From Deltaproteobacteria bacterium (GTDB lineage Bacteria > Desulfobacterota > Dissulfuribacteria > Dissulfuribacterales > QOAL01), in NCBI GenBank assembly GCA_015486425.1, contig WFRQ01000424.1, positions 1 through 9,999 of the forward strand: a DNA stretch of 9,999 nucleotides. Reading direction: 5' to 3'. Shown here in pieces: positions 6,335 to 9,999 of this stretch; the first letter of the stretch is position 1; the number at the start of each line of letters is the position of its first letter. The translations under genes and the position numbers were made by a program. The notes beneath the pieces are model-generated. The model was given only the letters and a program-made list of their open reading frames with translations. It made no database searches and was not told where the DNA came from.

Positions 6335-8002
6335 CTACTCATTGCCTATTATCACATCGTACCCTGACAGGGTCAGGGCCTTGTTAATCACCAGTGCGCC
6401 TCCCGAATATGTATTGACACTGCCTGCTTTGAAAATCAGTCTGGCGTTGTCTGGCGCCTGCGTAATGGCATCTTCAATATTGTGGTATGGACTGCCGGGA
6501 CTGCCATCGCCTGAATAAACAGAACCTACGAACTTCACAACGTCGCGGGGAGCAATATATATTGTGTGATCCTGATTCAGTGGGAAAAGTGTAGAGTCCA
6601 GGGTGTACCACACGCTATGGCTTCCTGGGTCCTCCCAGCCCATGTTCATGAGGAATTGCCGGTCAGGGTCTGTTGTCTTGTCGTAACCGTACACCACATA
6701 GGCATGCCCGCCCCCCGAGGAGTTGGAGCCCCCAAGCAGGACAGGCCGCAGCCACTGGATTTCTTCAGCGATGTAATGAATGGTGTTGGAGTTTCTGGAA
6801 GGGTACACATAAATATCACCATCGTATTTGAAATTATCCCTCAGGGCCCCTGAGATATCGCCGTGGGATGGATCAGGATGGGAGAAACATGAACCAGTGC
6901 TCCATAAACCATAGTTCGATTCGCTTGCAACTCCCACGTGATAGCAGAGCTTTGCCACTTCCGCATCACCGGCATCGGGAGGGTCTGAATGGATATCATG
7001 CATAATGTCCCAGTTGTATGTGGCCACGGCCAGGTTTACGTACAAATCTCTGGTCTGCCGGGTGAGTTGATCATACAGATTATCCAGGGCTGTCTGATAG
7101 TCAGTATCTGAGTGGTTAGTTATTTTTATGTCATTCTTGGCCCCGTTAAGCAGACTGCCATCCCAGTATCCATTCATCTCGAGATAATCCCGCCATAACG
7201 GTAGAAGACTCTCCCATTTAAGGCGATTGCCGCCAGCCCAGCCCGCGGGGATTCCGGGATCTGTGGAAAGGAGCTGAGATTTCCAGTCTGTTGTGTATCT
7301 TACGTTATAGGCGGTATGTCCGGTACCGACTCCGGCGTCAGGCCACTTCCAGTAGTACATTATCTGTGCTGCCGCAAGGGCGTTGCATCCCACCACACAG
7401 TGTTCATCTGTCCCAGGGGTGAGGACAGGACAGCGGTCATTGTAAGGGGAGCCCTGGTGCCACTGGGCTGTAAAGTCCAGCTTCATTTTCACAGGCCCAC
7501 TGTCATCCCCTTTTCTTTCTATATACTGACCTGCCTCCAGTTGCTGCCACAAAAAAGCCCGCTGTGTCAGCACTTCCTGGATGTCATCGGATGAGGCGCC
7601 TTTACTGGTAGAAATGGTGCGCAGGTATTCTGTCCTGTCTGCGATCTCTTTCAGGATATCCTGATAGCCTGGAATTCCTGGATTATAATTTCCTTTCGGG
7701 TTGTACAGATATACGGGCAGAACCAGATCGTCAGTCCCGCACAGACAGAATCCTCCATCGGAAAGTTCTGCAATATAGGCAACGGTTTTGCCGTTTACGA
7801 TGTATGGCGTCATTTTTTCAACCACAGCATCAGGACGGGCATCAGCCGTGACATGCCGCACCCATGTTTCCACAGCGGCCCTAACATTATCAATGTCCTG
7901 TTTTTCTGCATGAGCGCCCGGTATGAATACAGTCCCCAGCAAAAGCGCCACGGCAAGAAAGCAACTCTGCATTATGGGTATTTTAAGTCTGAATAGTACC
8001 AT
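6335..8002 (-). CDS. Secreted C10-family (streptopain/SpeB-like) cysteine peptidase
   Basis: A 555-residue papain-fold cysteine endopeptidase, exported and probably made as a zymogen. The signal peptide ends near HA/EKQ (32). A propeptide resembling the SpeB prodomain and Spi inhibitor follows (about 35-165, including AYIAELSDGGFCL and GTDDLVLPVYLY). In the catalytic domain (about 175-485) C206 lies in VVGCNALAAAQIMYYWKWP and H433 in GGGHAYVVYGYD, followed by NMGW (N453, W456), matching the Cys, His and NWGW regions of SpeB. The Cys-His distance of 227 residues exceeds the 148 of SpeB, so there is an insertion. The last 65 residues (SGDGSPGSPYHNIEDAITQA onward) look like the first turn of a right-handed beta-helix that stops early. 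The start is set by GAGAGG (8014-8009), which overlaps the upstream stop codon, so the gene is probably translationally coupled to the tail-fibre-like gene. Substrate unknown. Confidence 0.92.
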   Translation of the reverse strand: MVLFRLKIPIMQSCFLAVALLLGTVFIPGAHAEKQDIDNVRAAVETWVRHVTADARPDAVVEKMTPYIVNGKTVAYIAELSDGGFCLCGTDDLVLPVYLYNPKGNYNPGIPGYQDILKEIADRTEYLRTISTSKGASSDDIQEVLTQRAFLWQQLEAGQYIERKGDDSGPVKMKLDFTAQWHQGSPYNDRCPVLTPGTDEHCVVGCNALAAAQIMYYWKWPDAGVGTGHTAYNVRYTTDWKSQLLSTDPGIPAGWAGGNRLKWESLLPLWRDYLEMNGYWDGSLLNGAKNDIKITNHSDTDYQTALDNLYDQLTRQTRDLYVNLAVATYNWDIMHDIHSDPPDAGDAEVAKLCYHVGVASESNYGLWSTGSCFSHPDPSHGDISGALRDNFKYDGDIYVYPSRNSNTIHYIAEEIQWLRPVLLGGSNSSGGGHAYVVYGYDKTTDPDRQFLMNMGWEDPGSHSVWYTLDSTLFPLNQDHTIYIAPRDVVKFVGSVYSGDGSPGSPYHNIEDAITQAPDNARLIFKAGSVNTYSGGALVINKALTLSGYDVIIGNE

Positions 8003-8016
8003 CTCGCACCTCTCTA
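8003..8016 (-). promoter_or_regulatory. Stop/RBS overlap coupling the two operon genes
   Basis: The TAG of the upstream gene (8016-8014) shares its last base with the GAGAGG ribosome site (8014-8009) of the peptidase, whose ATG follows six bases later at 8002. The 11-bp gap with shared signal argues for one transcript and translational coupling. Confidence 0.75.
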
Positions 8017-9495
8017 TTGCAGGCCTACAAGAACAAGCACCAGCCCCTTGCCATCCTCAAGTTTTGTCATTGCCTTGCCGAGAATGGCACCCTGGGCCCG
8101 GTTATAGTCAGTGACTTTCATGGCATGTCCGGGAGTGGGAGATGTGGTAAGCAGATCTCCCGGTTTGATGGGACCATAGGAAGCATCGCATAACCCATAC
8201 ACACGCCCCACCAGCGCTACCTGATGGTCACCTTCAAGGGCATCAGCCTGCATCATGAGAAGCCCGGGACGAATGCCGCCTGCACCACTCACTATGCCTG
8301 CAACACAGCGATCATAAGGCTTCCTTGCAGGCTTGAGATTTCCAGGGTTGTCCGGATCAATGGCCACAACCATTCCCGGCCCTATCAATTCCGGTTCATT
8401 GAATTTAAAGGGTTCGGAGAGGTCGCTGCCTCCTGTAAGTTTAATGGAGCCAGCCACAGTCAGACGGCTTGTAGGGACCTGACTGCCTGTGCCTATGCCA
8501 ACATTTCCACCCTGTGTAATGGTAATTCCGCCACTGGTATAGGTGCCTGCAGGGCATATTCGAAGGGAATTGAAAAAGCCGGTATCATTGAAAATATGAT
8601 GCCTTACCGTGGTGTCGTCGCTGTAAAGCCGGAGCCCTGCGTCCTCACCGTCATTTTTGATAAAGAGGAATCCGTCAGTCCAGCTTGCCCCGCTGCCCTG
8701 GATCACCACCTTGGCTTCTGGAGCAGTGGTACCAACTCCGAGCCGTCCGGAAATAATGGTATTACCTGATACGTCAAGCCTGGCCTGGGGGGTGCTGGTG
8801 CCAATTCCCACGTTGCCTGCATGCTCAATAAACATCCGGTCAACACCATCGCTCTGAAATCTTATGTCAGCCCAGCCCCCTCCTGCGTTGGAATTTATAA
8901 TCAGGCCCTGGCTGAATCCGTGTTTGAACTCTCCGAAGACATTTGCAAGCTGTCCCGTTGATACTCTAAGCCCTGAGGTGCCCTGGATCTCAAGATCGCT
9001 CCTTGGTGAATTCCTGCCAATGCCGAGACGGCCAGTGATATAGAGATCATCCGGTATGGTGCCGTTTTTCATGCCTGCGGCAACCTCTGCATAATTGGCC
9101 CTCATGGCATAGGAGGTAGCTGACAGATGGTGAAGAGGCGCCATTTCCTCGCCATTTATTGTAATTTTGAGATACAGATCGTCATTGTTGGTGAACAGGT
9201 CCTGTGGAAATGGTTGATGAGCGCCAAGTTCCACATTGTAAATTCCATCTGTTACCAACAGAGTTATATCATTCTCCTCCCACAGGGGATTTTCCCCCTG
9301 AACCGGGGTTGCTGTGTCAAACAGTGCAAAGGAAGCAGATACCGTATCGCTTACAGGCGCTCCGTCAGTATATGTCAGTTTCCCCTGATAGTTGATAACA
9401 TCGATGCTTTGCCCAAGGGCCAGGCCGTTTATGGTCATGAACCAAAAGAAAAAAAATAATGCTGTGCATTTTGAAAGTTTCGATTTGTTTTTCAT
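8014..9495 (-). CDS. Secreted tail-fibre-like protein with GIGT repeats and conserved C-terminal domain
   Basis: A 493-residue exported protein. The signal peptide has an FFFFWF core and likely ends near LGQS (27-30). Residues 33-135 form a beta-sandwich domain of the type starting INYQGKLT and ending SATSYAMRA, common at the N-terminus of bacterial tail-fibre-like extracellular proteins. A stretch with four spaced GIGT/GVGT-type repeats follows (157-171, 229-244, 252-267, 331-349; for example NVGIGTSTPQARLDVSG), like phage tail spikes that trimerise as beta-prisms. The C-terminal 140 residues (DLSEPF, YDRCVAGIVSG, VALVGRV, GDLLTTSPTPGHAMK, GLVLVLVGLQ) match a conserved end domain seen on many such proteins, whose role I do not know; it might be a processing or trimerisation domain. 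The start has GGAGG (9505-9501) five bases upstream. It is the first gene of an operon with the C10 peptidase, suggesting a fibre that presents, is matured by, or works beside the protease. Confidence 0.85.
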   Translation of the reverse strand: MKNKSKLSKCTALFFFFWFMTINGLALGQSIDVINYQGKLTYTDGAPVSDTVSASFALFDTATPVQGENPLWEENDITLLVTDGIYNVELGAHQPFPQDLFTNNDDLYLKITINGEEMAPLHHLSATSYAMRANYAEVAAGMKNGTIPDDLYITGRLGIGRNSPRSDLEIQGTSGLRVSTGQLANVFGEFKHGFSQGLIINSNAGGGWADIRFQSDGVDRMFIEHAGNVGIGTSTPQARLDVSGNTIISGRLGVGTTAPEAKVVIQGSGASWTDGFLFIKNDGEDAGLRLYSDDTTVRHHIFNDTGFFNSLRICPAGTYTSGGITITQGGNVGIGTGSQVPTSRLTVAGSIKLTGGSDLSEPFKFNEPELIGPGMVVAIDPDNPGNLKPARKPYDRCVAGIVSGAGGIRPGLLMMQADALEGDHQVALVGRVYGLCDASYGPIKPGDLLTTSPTPGHAMKVTDYNRAQGAILGKAMTKLEDGKGLVLVLVGLQ

Positions 9496-9570
9496 TATTT
9501 CCTCCCGGTAGAGTTAATTTTCACTGCAGCAGGGCCATTTCCCGCAGGGCTTACGGCATTTCAATATTTT

Positions 9571-9642
9571 TCCGAAAATAGCTCAAAGCTGAAAGATAGA
9601 AGCTGCAAGCTCAAGGCTCAAGGCTGAAAGCTCAAAGTAAAA
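9571..9642 (-). repeat. Eight-copy tandem heptamer block, right (inverted) copy
   Basis: Read on the - strand, TTTTAC (9642-9637) is followed by eight 7-bp units (9636-9581) and TATTTTCGGA (9580-9571). Seven units fit YTTSAGC or a one-base variant (TTGCAGC at 9608-9602); one (9601-9595) is degenerate. The 6-bp and 10-bp edges equal those of the block at 13-63. The 21-bp length difference is exactly three heptads. It lies 75 bp upstream of the operon's ATG, so both blocks face a protease-encoding transcription unit in the same way. Confidence 0.9.
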
Positions 9643-9773
9643 AAAGCTGTTATTTGCTCATACAATGTCGTACGCAGCAAGAGCTTATTTTCATTGTTCG
9701 ATGTGCCTGTCCAGGGACTTGTACTTTTCATGATAGAGGGTGTTTCATTGCATGAATGGGGCAACAAGAACGT
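9643..9773. other. Intergenic stretch without recognised feature
   Basis: Between the right heptamer block and the dockerin remnant. No ORF with a plausible start, RNA or clear repeat is visible, only a small CATT/AATG dyad near 9746-9758. Confidence 0.45.
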
Positions 9774-9920
9774 TTAAAGCTGTTCAAGAAAAGCAGCCAG
9801 GTCCTGTCCATCCACGTCCCCGTCGGGTTCTGAATCACAAGCAGGGCTGTATTCAGGCTTGCCGCTTAAATGGCCAAACGCTGCTGCAACAGTATTATTT
9901 GCCTGCCCCCTTGTCCCTTT
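9774..9920 (-). pseudogene. C-terminal remnant of a dockerin-like calcium-binding protein
   Basis: The - strand encodes about 49 residues ending in a TAA at 9776-9774. They include VAAAFGHLSG and the EF-hand loop DSEPDGDVDGQD followed by LAAFLEQL, very close in pattern to DFDRDSDVDGAD-LAAF near the end of the M6 protease. The frame is closed upstream by a TAG at 9923-9921 and contains no ATG, GTG or TTG start. It therefore looks like the tail of a longer secreted protein whose 5' part has been lost or is out of frame. The break coincides with the edge of the REP-like element at 9926-9978, which suggests an insertion or rearrangement there. A frameshift or sequencing error in a gene continuing past the window is an alternative. 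Confidence 0.65.
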
Positions 9921-9925
9921 CTAAA

Positions 9926-9978
9926 CAACGTCACCTTTTCTACCCAAATAGGGTGGCTCGTACACCACCCAACGTCAC
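9926..9978. repeat. REP-like palindrome flanked by 9-bp direct repeats
   Basis: GGGTGG (9951-9956) and CCACCC (9965-9970) form a 6-bp stem with an 8-nt loop. CAACGTCAC occurs on both sides (9926-9934 and 9970-9978). The adjacent ATCAAGAGCTGACCCCC (9981-9997) resembles sequences I associate with REP/IS200-like (Y1 transposase, RAYT) elements in Proteobacteria. That association is from memory and unverified. No transposase is in the window; the element may continue to the right. Confidence 0.5.
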
Positions 9979-9999
9979 ATATCAAGAGCTGACCCCCAA

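Noticed and set aside
8224..8769. 181-residue open frame on the + strand inside the tail-fibre-like gene
   Set aside because: Antisense shadow; the - strand frame has clear domains and a strong start.
9529..9550. Direct repeat GCAGGGC (9529-9535, 9544-9550) as operator of the operon
   Set aside because: Only 7 bp, near the start codon, and no support beyond the repeat itself.

Overview
The window looks like an accessory, secretome-encoding stretch of a Gram-negative bacterium, most likely a Desulfobacterota (deltaproteobacterial) genome. The clues are a short exported protein with a C-terminal tail starting VPIPGAVYLLGAG (PEP-CTERM/exosortase type), a candidate sigma-54 promoter in front of it, thrombospondin-3 and dockerin-like calcium-binding ends, a C10 peptidase, and a REP-like palindrome. 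The taxon is an inference from family content; no rRNA or housekeeping gene is present to fix it.

Layout, left to right. A 51-bp block of five tandem heptamers (13-63) sits just upstream of a very large secreted M6 (immune inhibitor A-type) metalloprotease on the + strand (116-4999). It has ten Fn3-like modules, a thrombospondin-3 segment and a paired EF-hand dockerin-like C-terminus. It converges, across a strong hairpin (5043-5077), on a small PEP-CTERM-type surface protein on the - strand (5184-5744). The 590-bp gap behind that gene holds a -24/-12 sigma-54-type promoter (5903-5918), a 13-bp direct repeat at a typical activator distance (5991-6022) and, further on, a nested inverted-repeat structure (6192-6318). 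Then, on the - strand and read from right to left, comes a two-gene operon: a phage-tail-fibre-like secreted protein (9495-8014) followed 11 bp later by a C10 (streptopain-type) cysteine peptidase (8002-6335). A second, inverted copy of the heptamer block (9571-9642) precedes the operon. At the far right edge is a start-less C-terminal remnant of another dockerin-like protein (9920-9774), next to a REP-like palindrome flanked by 9-bp direct repeats.

All intact genes encode proteins with signal peptides, so the region reads as a secreted proteolysis and surface module: two unrelated endopeptidases (zinc M6 and cysteine C10), a tail-fibre-like fibrous protein co-expressed with the cysteine peptidase, and an exosortase-anchored envelope protein under a separate promoter. 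Physical cooperation between them is not shown by the sequence. No exosortase, cohesin or regulator gene lies in the window. The most noteworthy signals are non-coding: the two heptamer blocks, which share both outer edges and differ by exactly three heptads, and the sigma-54/upstream-repeat architecture of the PEP-CTERM gene.
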